A stretch of 64,000 bases of DNA, taken from Ectothiorhodospira shaposhnikovii (GTDB lineage Bacteria > Pseudomonadota > Gammaproteobacteria > Ectothiorhodospirales > Ectothiorhodospiraceae). Position 1 is the first letter of the stretch, and each line of letters begins with the position of its first letter. Below, in pieces: positions 18,459 to 27,895 of the stretch. Both the position numbers and the translations under genes were made by a program. The notes under the pieces were generated by a model that made no database searches, was not told the DNA's origin, and saw only the letters and a list, made by a program, of their open reading frames with translations. The DNA is taken from NCBI RefSeq assembly GCF_016584105.1, contig NZ_NRSM01000010.1:52432-116431 (forward strand), written 5' to 3'.

Positions 18459-19361
18459 TCAGTTCCCGTTGCCGTTCATCGGTCCCGGAGGCGCCAGTCG
18501 GCGCAGCACCTCGGCCACCACGGCGGAATCCTCCTCCCCATGCCCCAGTCCCACGGCGGCGCTGATCCACTGGGCGGACAGGGCGGTGCCCGGCAGGGGC
18601 AGGCCCAGATCCGCCGCCGCCCGCAGGACGATGGCCATGTCCTTGTTATGCAAACGGGCCTTGAAACCCGGGGGATACTCCCGCCGGATCATGCGCTCCC
18701 CGTGCACCTCCAACACCCGGGAATAGGCCAGGCCGCCCATGAGGGCCTCTCGCATGGCTGCCGGGTCCACTCCGGCAGCCTCCGCCAGGCTGATGGCTTC
18801 CGACACCGCCACCATGGTTTGGGCAACGATGAGCTGATTGCAGGCCTTGGTGAACTGACCGGCCCCAGCCCCCCCCACATGGGTGATGGTCCGGCCCACC
18901 ACCTCCAGCAGCGGCCGCACCCGCTCCAGGATGGCGGTCTCGCCGCCCACCATGATGGTCAGGGTACCGTCGACGGCGCCGCGTTCGCCGCCGGACACCG
19001 GGGCATCCAGCAGATGGATCCCCCGCTCCGCCAAGGTGTCCGCCAGCCGCCGGGTGACGGTGGGCGAGATGGTGCTGTGGTCCACCACGATCATCCCCGG
19101 CCTGGCGCCCTCAACCACGCCGCCAGGCCCCAGCAAAACCTGCTCCACATCGGGTGTATCCGACACATTGGTGAAGACCACGTCCACCTGCCGGGCCAGA
19201 TCCGCGGGACTGTCGGCCCGATGGGCGCCCTGCCCCACCAGGGCGGTCAAGGTCTCCGGGCGACGGGCCCAGACGGTGACCTCATGCCCCGCCGCCAGCC
19301 AGTGCCCCGCCATGGGGCGCCCCATGATGCCAAGACCGATACAGCCGATTTTCAGCGTCAT
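18459..19361 (-). CDS. 3-hydroxyisobutyrate dehydrogenase/2-hydroxy-3-oxopropionate reductase family
   Basis: NAD(P)-dependent beta-hydroxyacid dehydrogenase of 300 residues. Rossmann motif GCIGLGIMGRPMAGH at the N-terminus, DAPVSGGERGAVDGTLTIM with the substrate-binding DxPVSGG motif, and K in GAGQFTKACNQLIVAQ as catalytic lysine. Family members reduce tartronate semialdehyde, succinic semialdehyde or glyoxylate, or oxidise 3-hydroxyisobutyrate; the substrate is not determinable here. ATG 19361 is chosen because the motif follows directly and GAGGGA lies 9 bases upstream; longer in-frame starts are unlike the family. Adjacent to ubiG with no gap. Confidence 0.88.
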   Translation of the reverse strand: MTLKIGCIGLGIMGRPMAGHWLAAGHEVTVWARRPETLTALVGQGAHRADSPADLARQVDVVFTNVSDTPDVEQVLLGPGGVVEGARPGMIVVDHSTISPTVTRRLADTLAERGIHLLDAPVSGGERGAVDGTLTIMVGGETAILERVRPLLEVVGRTITHVGGAGAGQFTKACNQLIVAQTMVAVSEAISLAEAAGVDPAAMREALMGGLAYSRVLEVHGERMIRREYPPGFKARLHNKDMAIVLRAAADLGLPLPGTALSAQWISAAVGLGHGEEDSAVVAEVLRRLAPPGPMNGNGN

Positions 19362-19393
19362 TGAAAAAAATCCCTCAGCGTTATTGAAAAAAA
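19352..19393. repeat. Tandem 19-base duplication over a start codon
   Basis: TCAGCGTCATTGAAAAAAA (19352-19370) is repeated as TCAGCGTTATTGAAAAAAA (19375-19393), one mismatch, four bases between. The first copy contains the ATG of the hydroxyacid dehydrogenase; in the second the start reads ATA. The junction supplies the GAGGGA ribosome site. Confidence 0.8.
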
Positions 19394-19528
19394 CCGTTTC
19401 AGAACATCCCTGGATATTCCCTCGGGGTTTGCTGTCTGACGACATCCCCCCTTCACCGGGACGGGACTGACAAAAATGCCTGCCGATAGGTTAGCCTGTC
19501 CACCGCCCCAAGACCCGGAAGGATTGCC

Positions 19529-20476
19529 TTGCCTCACATGGACCCGCTCGATCCCCCCTCGATCCCCGCCCCCATTGCCCAGGCCCAGGGACTGGTCAAG
19601 CGCTATGATGGCCGCACCGTGGTCGATCATATCGACCTCACGGTCCAGCCGGGCGAGTGCTTCGGACTGCTGGGCCCCAACGGGGCCGGCAAGACCACCA
19701 CCCTGCGCATGCTGCTGGGATTGACCCCGCCCGACGAAGGTGCCCTGTCCGTACTGGGTGAACCCATCCCGGAGCGGGCCCGGGAGGCCCGCCGGCGACT
19801 GGGGATCGTGCCACAGTTCGACACTCTGGACCCGGACTTCACGGTACGGGAAAACCTCCACACCTACGCCGACTATTTCGGCCTCAAGGGACGGGCACGC
19901 CGTCAGCGGGTGGAGGATCTGCTCCGGTTCGCCAGCCTGGAATCCCGTCGGGACGCCCCCATCAGCGCCCTGTCCGGCGGTATGAAACGGCGCCTGACCC
20001 TGGCCCGTGCCCTCATCAACCAGCCCGAACTGGTGGTGCTGGACGAACCCACCACCGGCCTGGACCCCCAGGCCCGGCATCATATCTGGCAATGCCTGCG
20101 CGGCCTGCTCAAGAGCGGCACTGCCCTGATTCTCACCACCCACTACATGGAAGAAGCAGAGCGGCTGTGCGATCGCCTGGCCATCATTGATCGGGGCCGC
20201 GTGGTGGCCCAGGACTCGCCCCAATCCCTGATCCGGACCCATATCGAACCCCACGTGCTGGAACTGGACGGGCCAACCGCCATGGCCTGGCTGGATGCAC
20301 AGACCGGGGATCTACCGGCACGACTCTGGCGGATGGGCGATCTTGCCCTGCTCTACACCCTGCAGGCCGCCCCCCTGACCGCCGCGCTGGAACAGGCCGG
20401 CATCCGCTACCTGCATCGTCCCGCCAATCTGGAGGATGTCTTCATGAAGCTCACCGGTCACGAGTTGAGGGACTGA
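19529..20476 (+). CDS. nodI: ABC-2 type exporter, ATP-binding protein (NodI-like)
   Basis: ATPase of a two-gene exporter related to NodI. Walker A GPNGAGKTT (49-57), Q-loop QFDTLDPDFTV, signature LSGGMKRRL, Walker B LVVLDEPTTGLD and H-loop THYMEEAE are all intact; 315 residues. A TTG at 19529 has GGAAGGA at good spacing; ATG 19538 is an alternative. Substrate unknown: NodIJ homologues outside rhizobia export lipids, saccharides or drugs. Confidence 0.92.
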   Translation: MPHMDPLDPPSIPAPIAQAQGLVKRYDGRTVVDHIDLTVQPGECFGLLGPNGAGKTTTLRMLLGLTPPDEGALSVLGEPIPERAREARRRLGIVPQFDTLDPDFTVRENLHTYADYFGLKGRARRQRVEDLLRFASLESRRDAPISALSGGMKRRLTLARALINQPELVVLDEPTTGLDPQARHHIWQCLRGLLKSGTALILTTHYMEEAERLCDRLAIIDRGRVVAQDSPQSLIRTHIEPHVLELDGPTAMAWLDAQTGDLPARLWRMGDLALLYTLQAAPLTAALEQAGIRYLHRPANLEDVFMKLTGHELRD

Positions 20477-20477
20477 C

Positions 20478-21257
20478 ATGTCCGCTTTCCCCCTACCCAG
20501 GCTCAGCCTGCGATTCATCCCGGTGTGGCGCCGCAACCTGCGGGTCTGGCGCAAGATCATGGTGCCTTCCATCATGGGCAACTTCGGCGAGCCGGTGCTC
20601 TACCTGTTGGCCTTCGGCTATGGCTTCGGCCGCCTGGTGGGGGATCTGGGCGAGTTGCCCTACATGGTCTTCCTGGCCTCGGGCATCGTCTGTTCCAGTG
20701 CCATGTATACCGCCAGCTTCGAAGGCATGTACTCCGCCTATACCCGCATGTCGGAACAAAAGACCTGGGACGGCATGCTGGGCGCCCCCCTCAACCTGGA
20801 CGACATCGTGCTGGGCGAGATCATCTGGGCCGCCACCAAGGCCCTGTTCAGTGCCGGCGCCATCCTGGTGGTGGCCGCCGTGCTGGGCCTGATCAGCGAC
20901 CTGCGCGCCCTGCTGGCCCTGCCGGTCATCCTGCTGGCGGGCTTTTGCTTCGGCGCCTGCGCCATGATCGTCACCGCCGTCTCCCGCAGCTATGACTTCT
21001 TCCTCTACTACTTCACCCTGGCGGTCACCCCCATGCTGCTGCTCTCCGGGGTGTTCTTTCCCCTGGAACAGCTCCCAACCGCCGTGGCGGCCCTGGCCTG
21101 GGCCCTGCCCCTGGTGCATGTGGTGGAGATCGTCCGTCCCCTGATGACCGGGGCCTGGCCATCCCAGGTACCGCTGCACCTGTCGGTGATTCTGGTCTAT
21201 GGTCTGGTGGGGCTGACCGTGGCCACGGCATTGCTGCGGCGACGGCTGATGCGCTGA
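20478..21257 (+). CDS. nodJ: ABC-2 type exporter, permease (NodJ-like)
   Basis: Inner-membrane permease of 259 residues with about six hydrophobic helices. The ABC-2 signature is visible (FGEPVLYLLAFGYGFGRLVG; YTASFEGMYSAYTRMSEQKTWDGML; FFPLEQLPTAVAALAWALPLVHVVEI). It begins one base after the ATPase stop, so the two form one transporter. Confidence 0.92.
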   Translation: MSAFPLPRLSLRFIPVWRRNLRVWRKIMVPSIMGNFGEPVLYLLAFGYGFGRLVGDLGELPYMVFLASGIVCSSAMYTASFEGMYSAYTRMSEQKTWDGMLGAPLNLDDIVLGEIIWAATKALFSAGAILVVAAVLGLISDLRALLALPVILLAGFCFGACAMIVTAVSRSYDFFLYYFTLAVTPMLLLSGVFFPLEQLPTAVAALAWALPLVHVVEIVRPLMTGAWPSQVPLHLSVILVYGLVGLTVATALLRRRLMR

Positions 21258-21286
21258 TACCGACTTGCCAATGACCGGGGCTTGCC

Positions 21287-21306
21287 CTACTGTGCAAAGA
21301 TATACC
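21287..21306 (+). promoter_or_regulatory. Possible degenerate LexA box
   Basis: CTACTGTGCAAAGATATACC upstream of lexA matches one arm (TACTGT) of the gammaproteobacterial SOS box and has an AT-rich centre ending ATATAC, but the right arm lacks a full ACAG. It lies about 65 bases before the lexA start, where an autoregulatory site would be expected. Confidence 0.3.
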
Positions 21307-21369
21307 TTCGCCCATTGATCGAAGGCCCCGGCCCGCCGCCGGCATCCCCGGCGTCAACGAGAACCTGTC

Positions 21370-21969
21370 ATGGAAAAGCTCACCCCCCGCCAGACGGAAA
21401 TCCTCGATTTCATCCGCGACTGCCTGCAATCCAACGGCCTGCCGCCCACCCGGGAAGAGATCATGCGGGCCTTCGGCTTCCGTTCCCCCAACGCCGCCGA
21501 ATGCCACCTGCGCACCCTCGCCCGCAAGGGGGCCATCGAGATCCTGGCCGGCACTTCACGGGGCATTCGCCTGCTGGGGGGAACGGGACTGCCCCTGGTG
21601 GGCCGGGTGGCCGCCGGGGCGCCCATCCTGGCCCAGGCCCATATCGAGGATCATTACCAGTTGGATCAGCGCCTGTTCCGGCCCCGGCCGGACTACCTGC
21701 TGCGGGTCCAGGGTGACAGCATGCGCCTGGCCGGCATCCTGGACGGAGACCTGCTGGCGGTCCACCGCACCCACGAGATCCGTAACGGCCAGATCGTGGT
21801 GGCCCGTCTGGAGGACGAGGTAACCGTGAAACGCTTTGAACGGCAGGGTCACCGGGTCCGGCTGAAGCCTGAAAACCCCGACTACCGGCCCATCGAAGTG
21901 GACCTGCGCAGCCAGTCCCTGGACATCGAGGGTATCGGCGTCGGGGTCATCCGCAGTGGTTCATGGTGA
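21370..21969 (+). CDS. lexA: LexA repressor
   Basis: SOS-response repressor and self-cleaving protease, 199 residues. N-terminal winged helix ([25 protein letters not shown], with [13 protein letters not shown] as recognition region). Self-cleavage site A82-G83 in RVAAGAPI; catalytic S117 in VQGDSM and K154 in VTVKRF. All residues needed for RecA-stimulated autolysis are present. No recA or sulA-like gene follows. It ends convergently with the hydrolase gene, overlapping by nine bases. Confidence 0.95.
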   Translation: MEKLTPRQTEILDFIRDCLQSNGLPPTREEIMRAFGFRSPNAAECHLRTLARKGAIEILAGTSRGIRLLGGTGLPLVGRVAAGAPILAQAHIEDHYQLDQRLFRPRPDYLLRVQGDSMRLAGILDGDLLAVHRTHEIRNGQIVVARLEDEVTVKRFERQGHRVRLKPENPDYRPIEVDLRSQSLDIEGIGVGVIRSGSW

Positions 21970-22983
21970 GATCCCGGGTGCTGCCCGCGCCCGTAGCCAG
22001 TCACGCACCGCCGCCGCCACCGCCGCCGGGCATTCCTCCTGGGGTACGTGCCCGCACTCGGGCAGCATGATCCGGTCCGCCGACGGCAGGGCCAGGGCGG
22101 CGCGGATGGAGTCCTCCGGCGGCACCACCCGGTCCTGCTCACCGATGATCACCAGCGCCGGCTGAAGGATGTCGGCCAGATGGGCGCTGACATCCACCGG
22201 ACTGGACATGGCCCGCACGAACAGTTCACCCCAGGCCAGATCCCAATGCCGCACCCGGGTATGCAGGGTGGTCAGTGCCCGGCGCTCGTCGGTGATGCGC
22301 TCCGGGTCATGGTAGGACAGATCCAGCAGGGCGCCGCTGCTGCCCAGTCGGCGGGCCAGCAACAGGTTCAGACGCCGCAACTGGGGCCATTCCGCCACCG
22401 ACTCGGGGAAGCTGGGGCGGTTCACATAGACCCAGGGATTGACCAGCACCAGTCCGCTCACCCGTTCGGGCCGGCTGAGGGCCGCCTCCATTGCCAGGGT
22501 GGCGCCGGAGGAGTTCCCCACCAGTACTGCCTGCCCCACCCCCTTGGCGTCCAGAAAGGCGAACAGGTGTTCCAGGGCCGCGGTCTTGGTAAAGGGATTG
22601 CTGCCGGACCATTCCCCTCGCACCGGTTTGGCGCTCAGGCCATAGGGCACCTGATCGTAGGCCAGGACCCTGCCTGCCCCGTCCAGGTCGTCCATCATCC
22701 CGTTCCAGGTGAAGGCGTTGAAGGTGAAGCCGTGCAGCAGCACCAGAACGGGGCCCTCGGCGGCCTCCTGTTCCCGCTCCAGGTAGTGAATCATCAGGCC
22801 GTCCGTGCCGTCATGGGGGATGGTCAGGAAACGACTCTCCGGCAAGGCCACATCCACCGCCGAAGACAGATCGGGCAGCGGCCGGGGGGAAATGAGGAAC
22901 GGCCCCAACAGGCCCGCCACGAGCACCAGGGACAACAGACCGCCCAACAGGATCAACAACCATCGCAACATGCCGGCTTCCAT
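21961..22983 (-). CDS. Membrane-anchored alpha/beta hydrolase
   Basis: 340-residue hydrolase with an N-terminal hydrophobic segment (residues 6-30) acting as signal anchor. Oxyanion motif [12 protein letters not shown], nucleophile elbow GNSSGA with S158, acid in [11 protein letters not shown] near 290, and catalytic histidine in ECGHVPQEE near 317. Substrate unknown; esterase, lipase or haloperoxidase-like activities all fit. Start could also be M5. Confidence 0.85.
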   Translation of the reverse strand: MEAGMLRWLLILLGGLLSLVLVAGLLGPFLISPRPLPDLSSAVDVALPESRFLTIPHDGTDGLMIHYLEREQEAAEGPVLVLLHGFTFNAFTWNGMMDDLDGAGRVLAYDQVPYGLSAKPVRGEWSGSNPFTKTAALEHLFAFLDAKGVGQAVLVGNSSGATLAMEAALSRPERVSGLVLVNPWVYVNRPSFPESVAEWPQLRRLNLLLARRLGSSGALLDLSYHDPERITDERRALTTLHTRVRHWDLAWGELFVRAMSSPVDVSAHLADILQPALVIIGEQDRVVPPEDSIRAALALPSADRIMLPECGHVPQEECPAAVAAAVRDWLRARAAPGISP

Positions 22984-23115
22984 TTCATCAAGGGATGTTC
23001 CGACGATTGTATGCGGGATATTCCAAATCCGTCATTCCCAAGCACATGACCATACCACTGATTTCCTCGCACCCAGGTTGGCGTCCCGGGGACATGGCCT
23101 TATAGTGTGCCCGCA

Positions 23116-24633
23116 ATGAATACCCATATTTCCGACAAGGCGAGCCAAGCCCCCCATGGACGTTTCACCGACCGTCTCGTGGCCGAGGCCGTGCGCCTGC
23201 ACGAAGATCGCGCCGGCCGTGTGATCGACGAGACATCGGCCTGGCAGGCCGGGCGTGATGCCGGCGGCGACCTGGAGCATCGGGTGCTGGTTCGCGCGGG
23301 GGCCACACGCCTGGGTGGCCAGGTGCGGGAATCCCTTGGCGGTGCACGCACCCTGGCAGGCTGGCTCCTGATCCTGATCCTGCTGCTCACCGGCCTGAGC
23401 GGCATGGCCGCCGCCGGTGCGGCCCTGGCAGCCCCCCTGGTGGCGGGCAGCTCCCAGATCAACATCCTCTGGGCCCTGGGCAGTCTGCTGGGCGTGCAAC
23501 TGCTGATGCTTCTGCTATGGGCAATGTTCATGCTGGTCCGCCCCCGGGGCGGCGGAGGTCTGCTGGGCCAGGGGGTACTGGGCCTGGGCGGGGGACTGGC
23601 CCGGCGCATGGTCCGGGGGCAGGCCCCGGTACTGGCCATCCGCGCCCTGCTGCAACTCATGAGCCGCAATGGCCTGGGACGCTGGTCCGCCGGCACCCTC
23701 ACCCATCTCATCTGGGCGGCCTTCACCGCCGGGGCCCTGCTCATGTGCCTGTGGGCCCTGAGCGTCCGCCAGTACGATTTCATCTGGGGCACCACCCTGC
23801 TGGCCGAAGATCATTTCGTCGCCCTGATCACCGCCTTGGGCCTGTTGCCCGGCTGGCTGGGACTGCCCATGCCCGATGAAGCCCTGATCCGCGCCAGCCG
23901 GCTGGGCGTGACCGAAGACGCCCTGGGGCGGGTGCAGTGGTCAAGCTGGCTGCTGGGCAGCCTGCTGTTCTACGGCCTGCTGCCCAGACTGGGGCTGGGT
24001 CTGTGGTGCGCCCTGATGGCGCGACGGGCCCGGCGGCGGCTGCGTCTGGACCTGGCCAGTCCCGGTTACGCCCGTCTGGCTCCCCGATTGCTGCCCAATT
24101 CCCAGCGCCTGGGGGTTGTTGACCCGCCACCGCTCAGCCTGCTCCTGCCCCCCGAACCGCCCCGCCACCGAGAGCGCCACGGAGGCGCCACCCTGGCCCT
24201 GCTGGGCTATGAGCTGGAACAGGCCAACGAACACTGGATTCAACATCACAAGCACCCTGCATGGATACCCCTGGGCCAAGTGGATGACCGTCATACGCGG
24301 CGGGATGTCCTGGCCGCGGCCCAGGCCCTGCAGCCCCCCCCCGCCGTGGTGGTGGTCGTCTGCTCCCTGGCCCGAACCCCGGATCGCAGTACCGAGGGGT
24401 TCCTTACCGACCTGCGCACCCGGACCCGTGCCCCTGTCTGGCTCCTTCTGGACCAGCAGGACATGGCGAGGGCCCGGGGCATCGACCCCCGGGCCCGTCG
24501 CACGGCGTGGGAACAACTGGCGGAACGGACTGGCGTGGATCGGCTGTTGCCGGAGCGACCGACGGATGAAGACCGGGCGGCGGCGGAGATTCTGGAGGCA
24601 GCCTTTGCTGCATCGGAGGATGCAACCCCATGA
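23116..24633 (+). CDS. DUF2868-family membrane protein
   Basis: About 505 residues. The N-terminal part is soluble (LVAEAVRLHEDRAGRVIDETSAW), then several membrane helices at roughly 75-280 and a soluble C-terminal domain with VVVVVCSLARTPDRSTEGFL and WLLLDQQDMARARG. This is the DUF2868 family, almost always paired with a DUF3482 GTPase, as here with a four-base ATGA overlap. The function of the pair is not established; a membrane process gated by a GTPase is an inference. ATG 23116 is preferred over an upstream GTG. Confidence 0.85.
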   Translation: MNTHISDKASQAPHGRFTDRLVAEAVRLHEDRAGRVIDETSAWQAGRDAGGDLEHRVLVRAGATRLGGQVRESLGGARTLAGWLLILILLLTGLSGMAAAGAALAAPLVAGSSQINILWALGSLLGVQLLMLLLWAMFMLVRPRGGGGLLGQGVLGLGGGLARRMVRGQAPVLAIRALLQLMSRNGLGRWSAGTLTHLIWAAFTAGALLMCLWALSVRQYDFIWGTTLLAEDHFVALITALGLLPGWLGLPMPDEALIRASRLGVTEDALGRVQWSSWLLGSLLFYGLLPRLGLGLWCALMARRARRRLRLDLASPGYARLAPRLLPNSQRLGVVDPPPLSLLLPPEPPRHRERHGGATLALLGYELEQANEHWIQHHKHPAWIPLGQVDDRHTRRDVLAAAQALQPPPAVVVVVCSLARTPDRSTEGFLTDLRTRTRAPVWLLLDQQDMARARGIDPRARRTAWEQLAERTGVDRLLPERPTDEDRAAAEILEAAFAASEDATP

Positions 24634-26015
24634 CATCGATCCTGGAAGTGGCCGTGGTCGGCCACACCAATACCGGCAAGACCTCCCTGCTGCGCACCCT
24701 GTCGCGGGATACGGAATTCGGTGAAGTCCGCGATGCCCCGGCCACCACCCGGCATGTGGAAGGCACCCAGCTGCTGGTGGACGGGGAACCCCTCATGACC
24801 CTCTACGATACCCCGGGCCTGGAAGATGCCTCCGGCATTCTGGACTGGCTGGATGAAACCGGCGGTGGACGTCAGGCCAGAGGGGATGATCTGGAGCGTT
24901 TTCTGGAATCCCCCGATGCCGCCGGCCGGTTCGATCAGGAAACCAAGGTGTTGCGCCAGTTACGGGCCTCTCAGGTGGGGCTGTACGTGATTGATGCCCG
25001 GGAACCGGTACTGGGGAAATACCGGGACGAACTGACCGTGCTGGGCCTGTGCGCCCGCCCCCTGCTGCCGGTACTGAATTTCGTCGCCGGTCCCCACAAC
25101 CGGGCCCAGGAATGGCGGGATGCCCTGGCGCGGCTGGGGTTGCATGCCGTGATCACCTTCGATTCCGTGGTCTATGACCTTCAGGGCGAACTGCGTCTGT
25201 ACGAAAAGCTCCGCAGCCTGCTGGACCCCTGGCGCATTCCCCTGGAACGGCTGATGCAGGCCCGGGAACGGGAGGCCCACTGGCTCCGGCAGGCGGCGGC
25301 GGAAACCGTGGCCGACATGCTCATCGACGTGGCCGCCTGCGTGATGGTGGTGGAGGGCGGGGGCCGGCACGATACCGAAAAGGCCATGGAAACCCTGCAG
25401 GACCGGGTCCGGGAACGGGAGCAGGCCTGTGTGGATGCCCTGCTGAACCTGTTCCGGTTTCGTCCCAGCGACTACCTGGGCGAGCGCCTGCCCCTGGAGG
25501 ATGGTCAGTGGGGGCTGGACCTGTTCACCCCCGAGGCACTGCGCCACTATGGACTGCGCACCGGTGAAGGCGCCGCCGTCGGTGGCGCCATGGGAATGGC
25601 GGTGGACGTGATGGCCCTGGGCACCACCCTGGGGGCCGGCACGGCGGTGGGCGCGGCTGCCGGCGCCCTGCTGGGCAATACCCTGGATCTGGGACGCCGG
25701 CTCATGCACCGGATGCAGGGGCACCGGGAACTGAGAGTGAACAACAACACCCTGAGACTGCTGGCCCTGCGCCAGTGCCAGCTGGTGCAGGCACTGATTC
25801 ACCGGGGACACGGTGCCGACCAGGCACTGCAGCTGGACGCACCGACGGACGACACTTGGCGCAAGGGTTCATTGCCCAAGCCAGTGCAGAAGGCGCGGCT
25901 CTATCCAGAGTGGTCGAGACTGAACAGCGATGCAACCGGCACCGAGTCCCGTGCCCGTGCCCAGGCCCTGGATGCCCTCACCCTGCTCCTGTCCGGGGAT
26001 GCCGACACCCCCTGA
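24630..26015 (+). CDS. DUF3482-family GTPase
   Basis: 461-residue P-loop GTPase. Walker A GHTNTGKTS (residues 11-19), switch I region ATTRHVEG and G3 LYDTPGLED are clear; a canonical NKxD is not obvious (LPVLNFVAGPHNRA occupies its place). The middle is helical, and around residue 310-360 lies a Gly/Ala-rich stretch (GAAVGGAMGMAVDVMALGTT) that could insert in or touch membrane. Translationally coupled to the DUF2868 gene, pointing to a two-component membrane machine. Confidence 0.86.
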   Translation: MTSILEVAVVGHTNTGKTSLLRTLSRDTEFGEVRDAPATTRHVEGTQLLVDGEPLMTLYDTPGLEDASGILDWLDETGGGRQARGDDLERFLESPDAAGRFDQETKVLRQLRASQVGLYVIDAREPVLGKYRDELTVLGLCARPLLPVLNFVAGPHNRAQEWRDALARLGLHAVITFDSVVYDLQGELRLYEKLRSLLDPWRIPLERLMQAREREAHWLRQAAAETVADMLIDVAACVMVVEGGGRHDTEKAMETLQDRVREREQACVDALLNLFRFRPSDYLGERLPLEDGQWGLDLFTPEALRHYGLRTGEGAAVGGAMGMAVDVMALGTTLGAGTAVGAAAGALLGNTLDLGRRLMHRMQGHRELRVNNNTLRLLALRQCQLVQALIHRGHGADQALQLDAPTDDTWRKGSLPKPVQKARLYPEWSRLNSDATGTESRARAQALDALTLLLSGDADTP

Positions 26016-26084
26016 TTCACGGATTCAGGGGCGTAACCTTGTTCCAGGCCCAAGGCCACGCCCTCGGGAGACAGGGGGCGCGGC

Positions 26085-26122
26085 CTCTTCCCTCCCCGAA
26101 GGAGGGGCGGAGGGGAGAGGCA
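26085..26122. repeat. CT/GA-rich imperfect palindrome
   Basis: CCTCTTCCCTCCCCGAAGG followed by AGGGGCGGAGGGGAGAGG folds into a long imperfect stem between the convergent DUF3482 and chemoreceptor genes. It resembles the elements at 10093 and 39341 and may act as a shared 3' end structure; there is no U-run. Confidence 0.45.
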
Positions 26123-26135
26123 CAATCGGGTCCAG

Positions 26136-27791
26136 TCAAATACGGAAGCGCCCGACCCGTCCCTGCAGATCGGCGGCGAGGCGGGCCAACTCCTCGCTGG
26201 CCGAAGCAATCTGGGCGGCGCCCCGGGACGTCTGATCCACGGAATGGCTGATATTGGAGACGTTGCGATTGATCTCCTCGGCCACCGCCGACTGTTCCTC
26301 CGCCGCGCTGGCGATCTGGGCATTCATGTCGTTGATACCGGTGATGGCCTGATTGATCGTCTCCAGCGACTGACCTGCCTTGGCGGCCTGGGTCACGCTC
26401 TCCCTGGCCTTGCCGCGCCCTTGCTCCATCACCTTGACCGCGCCGCTGGTTCCGCTCTGCAGCCGCTCGATCATGGCCTGGATCTCCTTGGTGGATGACT
26501 GGGTCCGGCTGGCCAGGGTCCGCACCTCATCGGCCACCACGGCAAACCCCCGCCCCTGTTCACCCGCCCGGGCCGCCTCGATGGCCGCGTTCAGCGCCAG
26601 CAGATTGGTCTGCTCCGCGATACCCCGGATCACATCCAGTACCTTGCCGATTTCCTCGCTGTCGGCGGACAGGCGCCCGATCACCTCGGCGGCATTTTCC
26701 ACCTCGCCCGCCAGGGCCTCGATGGAGGCGATGGTCTGCTTCACCACCTGGCTACCCGTACGGGACTCATGCTGGGTTTCCTGAGCGGCCTGGGCCGCCT
26801 CGCCGGCATTCCTGGCCACCTCTAGCACCGTGGCGGTCATCTCGTTCATGGCGGTGGCCACCTGATCCGTCTCCGAATGCTGATGACGCACCTGCTCCCG
26901 GGTCTCCTCAGAGGTGGTGGAGAGCTGCTCCGAGGCGGACGCCAGTTGGGACGTGGCCACGGACACCTGGCGCACCAGTTCGTGAATGCGTTCGGCAAAG
27001 GCATTGAAGGCCGAGGACAGGTCGGCCAGCTCGTTCTTGCCGGTCACCGTGAGTCGTCGTGTCAGATCCCCCTCGCCGTCGGCAATGTCCCGGAGAGTGG
27101 CACCGACATGCCGGATCGGATTGACGATGGACCGGGCAAACAGCACCGCGCCCACCATGCCCAGGGCGATCACGGTCACCAACGTCAGGACCATGCGCAC
27201 CAAAAGACTGGACATGCCCGAAGCCACGATGGCGTCGGCCTGGGTGCGGGGAACACCCAACCCCATAACGCCGATGACCTCATTGCGCTGATTGAAGATG
27301 GGTTCATAGGCGGTCAGGTGAGGTACGCCAACCACCAGAGACTCACCGACGTAACGCTGACCTCTGGCCACTGTCTGGTGGACCGGTGTATCCCGTCCCA
27401 AAGGCGTCCCCACGGCCCGGCGCCCGTCGGCCCCGATTACGCTGGTGGACACCCGGACGAATTCATTGCGATCGGCGGCGAAGAAGGTGAATAACAGTCC
27501 CAGATCCCGGCTGATAGCGTCGGCCATGTCATGGCGCCCTTCCAGGGGTACGCCCCGGGCATCCACCAGGCGACCGTCCTGCAACCTCAATTCGCCGTAA
27601 TACTGTTGCAGATAGACCCGGGCGGCCTTGAGATCGCCATCCGCCTTGACCAGCAGGCTGTGTTCCACCAGGCTGCGGGCGGTGCTGGCCGCGGACTGAT
27701 AGGACACGGCGGCCAGCAGACAGCCCACAACGGTCAGGCCGACGATGGCTAGAAGAATCAGTCTTGTACGGATGGTGATGTTGTCCAACAT
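26136..27791 (-). CDS. Methyl-accepting chemotaxis protein
   Basis: 551-residue chemoreceptor. N-terminal membrane helix ([21 protein letters not shown]), periplasmic Cache-type sensor of about 165 residues ([39 protein letters not shown]), second helix ([19 protein letters not shown]), HAMP domain, then the signalling domain with hairpin [32 protein letters not shown] (split here across its conserved core). No C-terminal CheR-binding pentapeptide is seen. Ligand unknown; small organic acids are common for this Cache type. Start at 27791, just before the first helix. Confidence 0.93.
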   Translation of the reverse strand: MLDNITIRTRLILLAIVGLTVVGCLLAAVSYQSAASTARSLVEHSLLVKADGDLKAARVYLQQYYGELRLQDGRLVDARGVPLEGRHDMADAISRDLGLLFTFFAADRNEFVRVSTSVIGADGRRAVGTPLGRDTPVHQTVARGQRYVGESLVVGVPHLTAYEPIFNQRNEVIGVMGLGVPRTQADAIVASGMSSLLVRMVLTLVTVIALGMVGAVLFARSIVNPIRHVGATLRDIADGEGDLTRRLTVTGKNELADLSSAFNAFAERIHELVRQVSVATSQLASASEQLSTTSEETREQVRHQHSETDQVATAMNEMTATVLEVARNAGEAAQAAQETQHESRTGSQVVKQTIASIEALAGEVENAAEVIGRLSADSEEIGKVLDVIRGIAEQTNLLALNAAIEAARAGEQGRGFAVVADEVRTLASRTQSSTKEIQAMIERLQSGTSGAVKVMEQGRGKARESVTQAAKAGQSLETINQAITGINDMNAQIASAAEEQSAVAEEINRNVSNISHSVDQTSRGAAQIASASEELARLAADLQGRVGRFRI

Positions 27792-27895
27792 CGGATGCCC
27801 TCGAAGGTCATTGCAACAGGACGGCCACGGCCGACCGGGGTCCTGACAGTGGTGAGGCGACCGCATTTCAATCGGCCATGCCCCATCTTAGGACT

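Noticed and set aside
17697..19364. Long plus-strand frame (555 codons) opposite ubiG and the dehydrogenase
   Set aside because: Antisense to two clear enzymes; composition rich in H, Q, G and R typical of shadow frames.
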